Shown here piece after piece: positions 45,464 to 54,838 of a stretch of DNA of 64,000 nt. A program made the position numbers and the translations under genes. The notes below the pieces were generated by a model. The model ran no database searches, was not told the DNA's origin, and was given only the letters and a program-made list of their open reading frames with translations. The DNA is from Mucilaginibacter sp. Lineage in GTDB: Bacteria > Bacteroidota > Bacteroidia > Sphingobacteriales > Sphingobacteriaceae. Location of the stretch: positions 1 to 64,000 of the forward strand of contig JAQBOM010000012.1 of the NCBI GenBank assembly GCA_028288025.1, read 5' to 3'. Within the stretch, counting starts at the first letter, position 1. Each line of letters opens with the position of its first letter.

Positions 45464-46138
45464 TTATAATATCCCCTTTAACACTTCCCAAACATTTGCA
45501 CCCACAATTTTAGCGCCTTCAGCGGTCGGATGGATACCGTCGCCCTGGTTCAATGATGGCACACCGCCCACGCCCTTTAAAAGGAAAGGCACCAGCGTCA
45601 AGTTGTTTTTTGAAGCGAGTTGATAAAATATCGTTTTAAAACCGTTGGCATACGCCGGCCCCATGTTGGGCGGCACCTGCATGCCAAGCAAAACCAATTT
45701 GGCTTTTGGGTACTTCGTTTTTACGCTGTCAACAATGGCTTGCAAATTTCGCGTGGTTTCGCCGATCGGTATGCCGCGTAGCCCGTCATTCGCGCCAAGC
45801 TCCAATACAAAAACATCCACTTTACGCTTCAGTATCCAACTGATACGGCCTTTTCCGCCTGCCGAAGTTTCGCCGCTTACACCCGCGTTGACAACCTTGT
45901 AAGGCAATTTGGCCGAATCAATTTTTTCTTGCACAACGCCGGGGAATGCCTCTGACGGGTCGTCCAAACCATATCCCGCCGTTAGACTATCGCCGAAAAA
46001 CAAAATTGTTTTTGACGAGGAAGAATCTGCCGATGGGAGGCCCAATGCTTCTGGTTGAACAGCCGCGGGTTTTTTCTGCCCGCATGCCGCAAACAGGATT
46101 ACTATAAATAGAAAATTGATTATTTTTTGTTTGTACAT
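45464..46138 (-). CDS. SGNH-hydrolase arylesterase/thioesterase, TesA-like lipoprotein
   Basis: 224 residues; signal peptide with lipobox FAAC (Cys 19). Block I FFGDSLTAGYG with catalytic S51, block II in VNAGVSGETSAGG (Gly), block III ELGANDGLRG (Asn), and block V DGIHPTAEGA with catalytic Asp and His. It is the TesA/lysophospholipase L1 branch of SGNH esterases: it hydrolyses acyl esters or thioesters in the periplasm or outer membrane. The gene follows the permease by 73 bp and echoes the E. coli tesA neighbourhood, in which tesA faces ybbA-ybbP. Confidence 0.88.
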   Translation of the reverse strand: MYKQKIINFLFIVILFAACGQKKPAAVQPEALGLPSADSSSSKTILFFGDSLTAGYGLDDPSEAFPGVVQEKIDSAKLPYKVVNAGVSGETSAGGKGRISWILKRKVDVFVLELGANDGLRGIPIGETTRNLQAIVDSVKTKYPKAKLVLLGMQVPPNMGPAYANGFKTIFYQLASKNNLTLVPFLLKGVGGVPSLNQGDGIHPTAEGAKIVGANVWEVLKGIL

Positions 46139-46211
46139 ATTTCTAAGTCGAAAGTCTCAAGTCCAAAATCTGTTTAAGTGCCGAATTGACTTTAGACTCA
46201 AGACTTCGGAC

Positions 46212-48791
46212 TTAAACATTTGTTCTCAATATCTCTAACGGCGGTTTATTCAACACCCCGCGACTGTTTAACAGCCCGATCACAACGGTTAATAACGCTA
46301 TAATAAAAAACAAAATTACTGCCGGCAATACATTTATGCTAAACGGTATTTCGAAGCTGTATTTTGCCAGCAGCCAGCTGCCTGTTGCCGCAATTACAAT
46401 ACCAGTTAATGCCGACAAAGTTCCTAAAAATAAATATTCCAAAGCGGTAATAGCGAAGATCTGCTTTCGGCTGGCACCCAGCGTACGCAGTAAAACGCTT
46501 TCCTGGATGCGCTGGTATTTACTGATCCGTACCGAGGCGATCAATACGACAATACCGGTAATGATGCTGAACGCACTCATAAACCGGATGATGTAGCTTA
46601 TTTTATCCAGTAGGTCGTTCACCACACTTAACACCAATCCCAGGTCAACGATTGAAACATTAGGAAAGGCGCGCACAATGGCTCGCTGAAACCTTGCGGA
46701 AACCTGGGCCGACGGAACATGCGTAAGCAGCACATGAAACTGCGGCGCTGCTTCCAGCACCCCGGTTGGAAACACGACCTGGAAGTTGGTTTGTATCCTG
46801 TTCCAGTTTACCTGCCGGGTACTGGCTATAATAGCCGGAACGCTGACGCCCTGCACATTAAAAACCAAATGATCGCCAACCTTAACATGGTTACGTGACG
46901 CAAAATGCTCTTCCACGGAAACAGGTATCTCTTTGCCAGGTTCGGCTTTACCGATCCACGTACCTGTTAATATTTTTTCGGACGGCGTAAGTGTATCCCG
47001 GAAGGTTACCCTGTACTCGTTGCTGAAGGCATGCGGTGATATTTTTGACGCGGTGTCCTTTTTAACCTGCTCGGCTGTTTTTCCATTTATCTTTTCGATA
47101 CGGACAGTAACTATAGATACCTGTTGCTGCACGGGCAATCCCTGCTGTCGGGTGAGTTCGGCGACGGCTTTTTTCTGGCTCGTTTGAATATCAAATAGTA
47201 TCATGTTCGACTGGCTGCCGCCGGATGACAGGTTAACCTGGTTGATGAGGATGCCCTGGATAAAGAAAAGCGTACAAATGAATGCTGTGCTTAACCCGAT
47301 AGATACGATCAGAATGATGGTTTGATTATTCGGCCGGTATAAATTGGCAAAACCCTGCCGCCATAGGTAGCTCCATGAGCTTTGGATGATCAGCCGCATT
47401 ACCTTCATGAGCAGCCAGGCGGTAAACGCCAGTATCAAAAACGCAATGGATATACCGATGGTAAAAAACAAGCTTCCCATCCAGCTCCCCAGCTGGAAGT
47501 AGGTGAACGTGATAACGAATAATACGATCAAACTATAAACCAGCCAGCGCAACGGGTCGCGTATCAGGTTAATTTCTTCGTAAGATATCCGGAGCGTATT
47601 GAGCGGCGAGATATTGCGGATGGAGATGAGCGGCAACAAGGCGAACAGGATGGAGATAATGATTCCCAGCAAAACGCCCTGCCCGATGGCCAGCCATGAT
47701 ATATCAGTAGAAATGGTGAGCGGTAAAAAGTCCTTCATCACCATGGGCAAAATATGCTGGATAAAAGTGCCCAGGAAAGCGCCCGTCAATGAACCAATGA
47801 TGCCGATACCGACGATCTGGATAAGATAGATCAAAAATGCTTCGGAGGCTTTAACCCCCAGGCAACGCATAATGGCGATGGAGGCAATTTTTTCGCGGAT
47901 ATAGATGTGAATGGCGCTGGCCACACCAACGCAACCCAATAGTAATGCAATAAAACCCACAAGCGATAAAAAGCGGGTAAGATCGGCAAAGGAACGCCCC
48001 GTGCCTTCTTTGCGTGTTTCGATGGTCTCGTAATTCATCCCTGCCCTGTCGAGCCGGGTACCAATACCTTTAACCAACTTGTCGGCATTTATAGGGCGGT
48101 CGTATTTATAAAAATAGCTAAAATTAATGCGGCTGCCTTTTTTGGAAAGGCCAGTTTGTTCAAGGTATTGCAATGGGATGTAAACCAGCGGCGCAATGCC
48201 GGATGTGATGCCGGTTTGCCCGGGCGCTTTATTTAAAACGCCCGCTATTAAAAAGGTAACATTACCGACTTTTATTGAATCGTTTACCCGGGCGTTGAAC
48301 TGCAGCATCAATGTTTTATCCACCAGCGCCATTTTCCCGGTTTTAAAGTTTTGCCCCGCCTGCACAGGCGTCGTTTCCAAACTCCCATAGTACGGGAAGC
48401 CGCCTTGTAACGCGCGTACCTGCACCAGCCTGGTGCCTTTGCTTTTCGGGAAATAGATCATCGACACAAAGCTGCGCTGCTGCGACCGGCGGTCGCCTAA
48501 TGAATCGAGTAATGGTTTTATGGACGCGTCGGCAAGCTTGCCGGCGGATATTTCGAGGTCGGCTCCGATAAGCGTGGCTGCCTGGGCGTTGATATCATTC
48601 TCCAGGTTATACCTGAAAGAATATATGGCTACCAGCGCCGCAATGCCGAATATAATGGCTGAAATAAAAAGCATCAGCCTCGACCGGTTGCGGCGGCTAT
48701 CGCGCCAGGCCATTTCAAAAAGCCAGGGGAGGTTTATTCTCCTTCTTGTATTGATGGGGTTATTATCCATGGCCGGGTTATGCATTTTCAA
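46212..48791 (-). CDS. ABC transporter permease, FtsX-like (YbbP-type)
   Basis: 859 residues with an N-terminal transmembrane helix (SRLMLFISAIIFGIAALVAIYSF), a large periplasmic domain (about 60-260), three helices (about 265-400), a further group of helices in the middle, a second periplasmic part and three FtsX-type helices at the C-terminus. This ten-helix layout with two FtsX domains is the YbbP/LolE-related type, which works with a soluble ATPase to move hydrophobic molecules or lipids at the inner membrane. The start codon overlaps the ATPase gene by 14 bp; a second Met lies at codon 8. It is followed by a TesA-like esterase. Confidence 0.88.
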   Translation of the reverse strand: MKMHNPAMDNNPINTRRRINLPWLFEMAWRDSRRNRSRLMLFISAIIFGIAALVAIYSFRYNLENDINAQAATLIGADLEISAGKLADASIKPLLDSLGDRRSQQRSFVSMIYFPKSKGTRLVQVRALQGGFPYYGSLETTPVQAGQNFKTGKMALVDKTLMLQFNARVNDSIKVGNVTFLIAGVLNKAPGQTGITSGIAPLVYIPLQYLEQTGLSKKGSRINFSYFYKYDRPINADKLVKGIGTRLDRAGMNYETIETRKEGTGRSFADLTRFLSLVGFIALLLGCVGVASAIHIYIREKIASIAIMRCLGVKASEAFLIYLIQIVGIGIIGSLTGAFLGTFIQHILPMVMKDFLPLTISTDISWLAIGQGVLLGIIISILFALLPLISIRNISPLNTLRISYEEINLIRDPLRWLVYSLIVLFVITFTYFQLGSWMGSLFFTIGISIAFLILAFTAWLLMKVMRLIIQSSWSYLWRQGFANLYRPNNQTIILIVSIGLSTAFICTLFFIQGILINQVNLSSGGSQSNMILFDIQTSQKKAVAELTRQQGLPVQQQVSIVTVRIEKINGKTAEQVKKDTASKISPHAFSNEYRVTFRDTLTPSEKILTGTWIGKAEPGKEIPVSVEEHFASRNHVKVGDHLVFNVQGVSVPAIIASTRQVNWNRIQTNFQVVFPTGVLEAAPQFHVLLTHVPSAQVSARFQRAIVRAFPNVSIVDLGLVLSVVNDLLDKISYIIRFMSAFSIITGIVVLIASVRISKYQRIQESVLLRTLGASRKQIFAITALEYLFLGTLSALTGIVIAATGSWLLAKYSFEIPFSINVLPAVILFFIIALLTVVIGLLNSRGVLNKPPLEILRTNV

Positions 48792-49467
48792 CCAATTGAT
48801 CAGCCACCAGCCTACCGCCTTTGATGCGCAGGATGCGCTGCGTTTTTGCAGCCAGTTCGAGGTCGTGGGTAACTAAAATCAGCGTGGTACCAGCCTCCCG
48901 GTTCAGGTCGAAGATGAGTTTGACCACTTTCTCGCTGGTTTCGGCATCGAGGTTGCCGGTGGGCTCATCGGCAAATAATATTTGCGGCGCGTTTGAAAAA
49001 GCCCTTGCCAGCGAAACCCGCTGCTGCTCGCCGCCGGATAGTTGCGCGGGGTAGTGGTGCCCACGGTCGGATAGACCAACCTTGTCCAGCAATTCAAGCG
49101 ATCTGTTCCTGATATTTTTTTCACCGCGAAGTTCCAGTGGTACCATTACGTTTTCCAGGGCAGTTAACGTGGGCAGCAGTTGGAAGTTTTGAAAAATAAA
49201 ACCAACATATTGGTTGCGGACCTGTGCTCTTTGGTCCTCACTAAGGCTGCCGAGGTTGATATTATTCAGCTCCACCAAACCCGAAGTTGGTCTGTCGAGC
49301 CCGGCGCACAGGCCCAGCAAAGTGGTTTTCCCACTTCCGGACGGGCCGACAATAGCATTGGTTGAGCCGGCGGCAACGGAAAAGTTTATATCATCCAGCA
49401 CCGTGAGCGTTCGCCCGGCGCTTTGGTAGGTTTTGGTCAGATCTTTAATATTCAGGATATTTTCCAC
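48778..49467 (-). CDS. ABC transporter ATP-binding protein (YbbA/LolD-like)
   Basis: 229 residues with a single ABC domain. Walker A is GPSGSGKTT near residue 40, followed by the Q-loop GFIFQNFQLLPTLTALENV, signature QLSGGEQQRVSLARAF, Walker B ILFADEPTGNLD, and H-loop TLILVTHDLEL. The LolD/MacB subgroup has this combination. It powers the adjacent 859-residue permease; the 14-bp overlap implies translational coupling. The pair plus the esterase is the conserved YbbA-YbbP-TesA group of other Gram-negatives. Confidence 0.92.
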   Translation of the reverse strand: MENILNIKDLTKTYQSAGRTLTVLDDINFSVAAGSTNAIVGPSGSGKTTLLGLCAGLDRPTSGLVELNNINLGSLSEDQRAQVRNQYVGFIFQNFQLLPTLTALENVMVPLELRGEKNIRNRSLELLDKVGLSDRGHHYPAQLSGGEQQRVSLARAFSNAPQILFADEPTGNLDAETSEKVVKLIFDLNREAGTTLILVTHDLELAAKTQRILRIKGGRLVADQLVENA

Positions 49468-49696
49468 GGCAGCGTTTTATAGTAATAGATGATCACGGCC
49501 TGTTTTTGTTACTTAAACAGGCTTCGTAAATATCCATTTATCGCGCCATATAGCCTAAAAAATTCCGGAAATTAAAAAGTATGACAAAAGGATGGTTTTT
49601 AAGCATGCCAACTTAGGCCCGGCCTTTGTTGTATCAGCTGCGTGTATCACCGTATCAGTGGTAACAGTTGTATGTGTTCACATGTGTTCACCTGTA

Positions 49697-49724
49697 TCCA
49701 CGTGTACCGGGTGGTACACGTGGA
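49697..49724 (-). terminator. 12-bp hairpin after the acetyltransferase gene
   Basis: Perfect stem TCCACGTGTACC (49697-49708) with GGTACACGTGGA (49713-49724), loop GGGT, starting 5 bp from the stop of the minus-strand acetyltransferase. It has no T-run, so the termination role is uncertain. Flanking DNA (49666-49695) has degenerate GTGTTCAC repeats. Confidence 0.5.
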
Positions 49725-49728
49725 CAAT

Positions 49729-50331
49729 TCACTTAATCAACCCAATCAACCTATCCTTAACCGAACTTTCCCATTCATCCTTCAAAATGCTTAAAACAAT
49801 AGAATCTCTGCGGCCGCCTTCTTCCAGGGGCATATGGCTTCTCAAAATACCTTCCGGCGTGCAGCCAATGCTTTTCATGGCCGCTATGCTGCGCTCATTC
49901 CGCGCATCAGCCCGGAACTCAACGCGTTCAGCATCAAGGGTTTCAAAAGCAAATTGCAGCAATAAAAACTTGCAGTGTTTGTTTAAACCGCTGCCCCTGA
50001 ATTTTTCGCCGTACCAGGTATAGCCTAACTGGAGCGTTTGTAATACAGGCCGGATATCATAAAAACGGGTGCTGCCCGCGTATTCGCCGGTTTGCTTGTC
50101 GAAAACGATGAATGGGTATTCAAGGCTGCTTTGTCTTCCTTCAAGCGCATCCTGTATATACTTTCGCATGCCGTCTTCGCCTTTGGCGCTGATGTAGGAA
50201 AATTTCCAGGTATCAGGCTCGTTTAGGGCATAAGGCAGAAGAAATTGAAGGTCTGTTTCCTTCAATGGACGTAGTAGCACGCGGTCATCTTCAAGAAGGT
50301 AGTCAGCTTGTGGGTTAAAGTTTAGGGTCAT
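49729..50331 (-). CDS. GNAT family N-acetyltransferase (RimJ/RimL type)
   Basis: 200 residues from the ATG at 50331 (MTLNFNPQADYLLEDDRVLLRPL); the frame is open to 50388, but the extra 19 residues are not typical of the family. The fold shows the RimJ/RimL layout: RVLLRPLKETDLQFLLPYALNEPDTW, then YPFIVFDKQTGEYAGSTRFYDI, LQLGYTWYGEKFRGSGLNKHCK (acetyl-CoA binding loop, RGSGLN) and VEFRADARNERSIAAMKSIG. It may acetylate ribosomal proteins or other N-termini. It is the first of a group of single genes here. Confidence 0.85.
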   Translation of the reverse strand: MTLNFNPQADYLLEDDRVLLRPLKETDLQFLLPYALNEPDTWKFSYISAKGEDGMRKYIQDALEGRQSSLEYPFIVFDKQTGEYAGSTRFYDIRPVLQTLQLGYTWYGEKFRGSGLNKHCKFLLLQFAFETLDAERVEFRADARNERSIAAMKSIGCTPEGILRSHMPLEEGGRRDSIVLSILKDEWESSVKDRLIGLIK

Positions 50332-50449
50332 TATGTCGTAATAGTTTATACGGTAATCCCGTGAGTACAAAAATGAATTTATTTTCATTAATAAAACAGA
50401 TAAGGGTTACATTCGTTGGTACTTCGTTTTAACAATTAATTCCGATGAC

Positions 50450-50674
50450 ATGAACGGTGAATCAGAATATACGGCAGAGGAGGCCATTAATAAACTTTTA
50501 GTTGAAAGCGCTGTAAATTCGGCAAAAATGGAGGTGTTGCTGCGCGAAGTTGCAAAACTTACCGCCAAATTGGATAATAAGCCCTATGACGAACTTTTAA
50601 ATAAATTAAATAAGCAGGTTGTGGAGATCGCCGAGGCGATTATTAGGTCACGCCCCAAAAAGAATTTTGAATGA
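50450..50674 (+). CDS. small coiled-coil protein, 74 aa
   Basis: Unknown family. Almost wholly helical with a heptad pattern (AINKLLVESAVNSAKMEVLLREVAKLTAKLDN) and a second helix (LLNKLNKQVVEIAEAIIRS) that ends in a basic tail. The stop TGA overlaps the ATG of the DinB gene (ATGA at 50671-50674), so the two are translationally coupled. It may be a partner or chaperone-like dimer for the DinB protein. No signal peptide. Confidence 0.65.
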   Translation: MNGESEYTAEEAINKLLVESAVNSAKMEVLLREVAKLTAKLDNKPYDELLNKLNKQVVEIAEAIIRSRPKKNFE

Positions 50675-51135
50675 TCTATCCCTCTTTATTGGAGCGTTTA
50701 AAAAATCAGCACACAGCCATTACGCCAATTATAGCAAAGCTGAATGAAAGGCAATTACATTATCGTTTAGAAGCCGGTAAATGGAGTATTCACGATAATA
50801 TTACTCATCTGGCGAAATATCAGCCCATATTTCTCGAGAGGATCAATACCATATTAACCACTGATGAACCTTCGTTTGGCCGTTATAAGGCTGAGGAAGA
50901 CAATTCGTTTAACATCTGGCGGGAATTTTCTACCGGTAAGCTTATTGAAAAGCTGGCCGCAGGCCGGGAGGCTATCTTTGAAAGGATAACTGCCTTATCC
51001 GAAACCGAACTTAACCGCACCGGCAATCATCCCCTGTTTGGCAAGCTGACAGTTATCGAGTGGACTGAGTTTTTTGTGCTCCATGAGGCCCATCATTTGT
51101 TTACTATTTTTAAGCTTGCGCACGACAATCGTTAG
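50671..51135 (+). CDS. DinB family protein
   Basis: 154 residues, a four-helix DinB/YfiT-type fold. HDNITHLAKYQPIF holds the first metal-binding His, and FVLHEAHHLFTIFKL the second and third. The segment WSIHDNI with the conserved Trp near residue 35 is typical of the DinB_2 branch. Members use a divalent metal with a low-molecular-weight thiol or have no known activity. Coupled to the 74-residue protein by an ATGA overlap. Another DinB-fold gene, exported, lies at 29319. Confidence 0.85.
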   Translation: MIYPSLLERLKNQHTAITPIIAKLNERQLHYRLEAGKWSIHDNITHLAKYQPIFLERINTILTTDEPSFGRYKAEEDNSFNIWREFSTGKLIEKLAAGREAIFERITALSETELNRTGNHPLFGKLTVIEWTEFFVLHEAHHLFTIFKLAHDNR

Positions 51136-51327
51136 CCTGCCTCACCCCCCGCTCTCTCCAACCGCGTGCGCCTTAGCTTAGCGGTGGCGCAAGGAGAGGG
51201 AGCCTGAAGACGTTATAAAAAGACGCTATCAAAAACATCAGTGGCACAAGCCAATATTTTAATTGCCTCCCGTACAGATAAATAGTAATACATTGTTATT
51301 TTTACCCATACATAAATTTAGTAACTA

Positions 51328-53079
51328 ATGAGCCAAAACGAGGGCAGCAAACCTAAACCGCCGGGTATTTTTAGCCTGTTAAAACCGTATTCTGGATTGG
51401 TTACTCTGCTCATCCTGTTCGCGCTTTTCAGCAATAGCGTTAATTTATGGCTGCCCAAGATTATTTCGCACGGCATAGACGGTTATATCCATAGCCTGCT
51501 TACCCGCAGGCATTTTGACATCAATCCTACAGTTATTCAGTTCTCACTGGCGGTATTATTCATTTTTGTATTCGGTTTCCTGCAAACGATCATCCAAACT
51601 TATACTTCCGAAAAAGTGGCCCGCGACCTTCGTGCCCGGCTTTCCGATAAAATATCACGGCAAAATAATTTATTCATCGAGCGGGTTACACCTGCAAAAC
51701 TGCTAACAAACCTTACTGCTGATGTTGATTCCATTAAGCTGTTTGTATCACAGGCACTGGTTTCTATCGTTTCATCGGTCTTCATAATCGTCGGCGCGAG
51801 TATACTTTTGCTTACCATTAACTGGAAGCTGGCACTTTGCGTGATGTCCATAATTCCAATAATCGGCGGGACGTTTTTTTACGTGCTTAAAAAAGTGAGG
51901 GCGCTGTTCATCAAGAGCCGCGGCGTTATCGACTGGCTTAACAAGGTTATCAACGAAAGTATCCTGGGGTCGGCCCTTATACGTGTCATTAATTCCCAGC
52001 AATTGGAATTCGACAAATTTTTAAAGGCGAATGCAGAGGCACGGGATATCGGCCTGTCTATTTTACGGCTTTTTGCAGGGCTTATACCCGTTATCACCTT
52101 TAGCGCCAGTATGGCCACCCTTAGTATTTTAGCGCTCGGGGGCCATTTCATTATAAATAATACCATGAGCCTTGGCGAGTTTGCCTCTTTTAACCTTTAC
52201 CTGGCCCAGCTTATTTTTCCGATACTGATCATTGGGTTTATGAGCAATGTTATAGCGCAGGCTACCGCTTCTTTTCAGCGTATCAATACTGTTTTGGATG
52301 CGCCGGATAGCCCGGCCGGCGGAGCGATTACAGAAACCCTGAAAGGGGATATAGAATTAAAAGATGTTTCAATAACCTACGGGCAAAAACCCGCTTTAAA
52401 ACAAATATCTTTTAAAGTTAGCGCCGGGTCAAAGATCGCTGTCATTGGGCCGACGGCTGCCGGGAAATCGCAATTGCTTTATTTGCTGACCGGTTTAATA
52501 AAGCAGGATTCGGGCGAGGTGCTGTTTGATGGCAGGAGCATCGACGATTACAACAGCGAATCATTCCATAGCCAGGTGGGTTTTGTTTTCCAGGACAGTA
52601 TTATTTTTAATATGAGTATTCGGGAGAACATTGCGTTTAGCGATACGGTTACGGATGAGTCGTTACAAAAAGCAATTGATACGGCCGAATTGCGTGATTT
52701 TATTGAGGGTTTACCCAATAAGCTAAGCACCATTGTGTCGGAGCGGGGCTCAAGCCTTTCGGGAGGGCAAAAGCAACGCATTATGCTGGCAAGGGCGCTG
52801 GCCATCGAGCCGAAAATTTTATTGCTCGACGATTTCACCGCGCGGGTCGATTCAGGTACCGAAAGTAAAATATTAGCTAATGTGCAAAAAAATTATCCCG
52901 GTTTAACACTTCTCTCGGTAACACAAAAAATAGCGTCGGTTGAGCATTACGACCAGATCATCCTGATGATGCAGGGCGAAATTATAGCCGGCGGCAAACA
53001 CGATGAGCTGATGAAAACCAGCCCCGAATACGTACAAATATTTAATTCGCAGCAAAGCACCAGCAATTATGAAGTATAA
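51328..53079 (+). CDS. ABC exporter half-transporter A (degenerate catalytic site)
   Basis: 583 residues: transmembrane domain of six helices (about 20-320) fused to an ABC domain. Walker A is GPTAAGKS (374-381), signature LSGGQ (about 477-481) intact. Walker B is LLLDD with D502 in place of the catalytic Glu, and the H-loop is VTQ with Q533 in place of His. So ATP can bind at its own Walker A but hydrolysis there should be slow or absent. The 3' end overlaps the next gene by 11 bp; the two halves must form a heterodimer. The exported molecule is not predictable. Confidence 0.92.
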   Translation: MSQNEGSKPKPPGIFSLLKPYSGLVTLLILFALFSNSVNLWLPKIISHGIDGYIHSLLTRRHFDINPTVIQFSLAVLFIFVFGFLQTIIQTYTSEKVARDLRARLSDKISRQNNLFIERVTPAKLLTNLTADVDSIKLFVSQALVSIVSSVFIIVGASILLLTINWKLALCVMSIIPIIGGTFFYVLKKVRALFIKSRGVIDWLNKVINESILGSALIRVINSQQLEFDKFLKANAEARDIGLSILRLFAGLIPVITFSASMATLSILALGGHFIINNTMSLGEFASFNLYLAQLIFPILIIGFMSNVIAQATASFQRINTVLDAPDSPAGGAITETLKGDIELKDVSITYGQKPALKQISFKVSAGSKIAVIGPTAAGKSQLLYLLTGLIKQDSGEVLFDGRSIDDYNSESFHSQVGFVFQDSIIFNMSIRENIAFSDTVTDESLQKAIDTAELRDFIEGLPNKLSTIVSERGSSLSGGQKQRIMLARALAIEPKILLLDDFTARVDSGTESKILANVQKNYPGLTLLSVTQKIASVEHYDQIILMMQGEIIAGGKHDELMKTSPEYVQIFNSQQSTSNYEV

Positions 53080-54838
53080 TTTAAATGACTTGCAGGCGAA
53101 TGCCCCAAAATCGACGACGTGGTCGTCGCTGAACAAACTGCTGCAGCTGATATCGCACGAAAAAAAGAACCTGCTGTTGGCGACGCTAGCGATCGTGGTC
53201 AATTCAACCTTAAGCTTGCTTGGCCCGCTTATCATCGGGCGCACCATTGATAAATATATTTTGGTGCCGCATAAAAATTATCATGGTGTGCTGATGAATT
53301 GCGCGCTTTTGCTTGGTATGTACCTGGTGGCGCTGCTCACAAGCTATTTGCAAACCATCCTGATGGGTGGAGTGGGGCAGCGTATGCTGTTTACCCTTCG
53401 CAACTCTATTTTTAATAAATTGCAACTTTTGCCGGTCGGTTTTTTTAACCAGAATAAAGCGGGCGACCTGATCTCGCGTATCAATAACGATACCGATAAG
53501 GTAAATCAATTTTTCTCACAATCGTTAATGCAGTTTATTGGCAGCATTGCTGTAATGCTGGGGGCGGGGATATTTCTGCTGTCGGTTAATATTAAGCTTG
53601 GCGCTGCAACCCTTATACCGGCCGTACTCATTTTGATCTTTACCAGTTTAACATCGCCGTGGGTAAAACGGAAAAATGCGCGCAACCTCAAAAGTGTTGG
53701 CGGCATGAGCGGCGAGATACAGGAAAGCCTGAATAATTTTAAAGTGATCATTGCTTTTAACCGCCGCGATTATTTCCGGAAACGTTTTGAAGAGGTTAAC
53801 ACGCAAAATTATGAAAGTGCTGTTGGCGCAGGTATAGCCAATAACAGTTACGTGCCGGTTTATGCATTGTTTTCGAGCTTCGCCCAACTAATCGTACTTG
53901 TTTACGGCATTTACCTGGTATCCAATGGTCAGCTTGGTCCCGGCGTTTTTGCAGTTAGTTATTTTTCGTATACCAATCAATTTTACAATCCCCTCCGGCA
54001 ACTGGCGGCACTTTGGACAAGCTTTCAAACCGCCATGGCCGGGTGGGACCGCATTGCGCAAATACTGGCGCTCGAAACCGATATTGTCACCATTGATAAA
54101 AAGGTAAAAGAGCTGTCACCTTCTCTTTTGGAGTTCAGAAATGTACATTTCGGCTATGATGACGACAGGGAAATATTGCACAATATCAACTTTAAACTGC
54201 AGCGGGGTAAAACCTACGCCCTGGTTGGCCCAACCGGTGGCGGCAAAACAACCACCGCATCATTGATTGCACGTTTGTATGATCCCAATATGGGCATGGT
54301 ATTGCTTAATGGGAAGGATATACGCACTTACCAGCCCGTTGAGCGCACCAAAAAAATCGGGTTTATTTTACAGGAGCCATTTTTGTTTACCGGGACGGTT
54401 AGAGAAAATATATTGTACGGCAATGAGCAATACGTTAGCTACACTAACGAACAACTGGAGCAAGTAATACTGGAAGCCAACCTGGGCAGTTTACTGGCGA
54501 TATTTGAAAGCGGGCTGGATACAAACGTAAGCTCGGGCGGCGATAGCATAAGCCTGGGCCAAAAACAGCTCATTGCGTTTATGCGGGCCGTATTGCGCAA
54601 TCCTGAATTGCTGATACTGGACGAGGCAACAGCCAATATCGATACCATAACAGAGAAGCTGCTCAGCGACATTTTAAATAAACTGCCTGGCACAACTACA
54701 CGTGTAATTATAGCTCACCGTTTAAATACCATCGAAAATGCCGACGAGATATTTTTCGTTAACTCCGGTGAAGTTATCCGTGCCGGCTCGTTTGACCACG
54801 CCATGGACATGCTACTGAAGGGGAAAAGGGTCAGTTAG
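53069..54838 (+). CDS. ABC exporter half-transporter B (catalytic Walker B, degenerate signature)
   Basis: 589 residues with six-helix transmembrane domain (about 30-340) and ABC domain. Walker A GPTGGGKT (387-394), Walker B with catalytic E519 (ILDEATANID) and H-loop H550 (IIAHR) are intact. The signature is SISLGQ (493-498), not LSGGQ. In a heterodimer the consensus site uses this Walker A/B with the signature of half A, and the other site is degenerate on both sides. This matches asymmetric exporters such as TM287/288 and BmrCD. It starts 11 bp inside the partner gene. Confidence 0.92.
   Translation: MKYNLNDLQANAPKSTTWSSLNKLLQLISHEKKNLLLATLAIVVNSTLSLLGPLIIGRTIDKYILVPHKNYHGVLMNCALLLGMYLVALLTSYLQTILMGGVGQRMLFTLRNSIFNKLQLLPVGFFNQNKAGDLISRINNDTDKVNQFFSQSLMQFIGSIAVMLGAGIFLLSVNIKLGAATLIPAVLILIFTSLTSPWVKRKNARNLKSVGGMSGEIQESLNNFKVIIAFNRRDYFRKRFEEVNTQNYESAVGAGIANNSYVPVYALFSSFAQLIVLVYGIYLVSNGQLGPGVFAVSYFSYTNQFYNPLRQLAALWTSFQTAMAGWDRIAQILALETDIVTIDKKVKELSPSLLEFRNVHFGYDDDREILHNINFKLQRGKTYALVGPTGGGKTTTASLIARLYDPNMGMVLLNGKDIRTYQPVERTKKIGFILQEPFLFTGTVRENILYGNEQYVSYTNEQLEQVILEANLGSLLAIFESGLDTNVSSGGDSISLGQKQLIAFMRAVLRNPELLILDEATANIDTITEKLLSDILNKLPGTTTRVIIAHRLNTIENADEIFFVNSGEVIRAGSFDHAMDMLLKGKRVS

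Noticed and set aside
49592..50023. 143-codon plus-strand ORF overlapping the acetyltransferase
   Set aside because: It overlaps the clearly coding minus-strand GNAT gene and the hairpin region, and its product is unlike any family.
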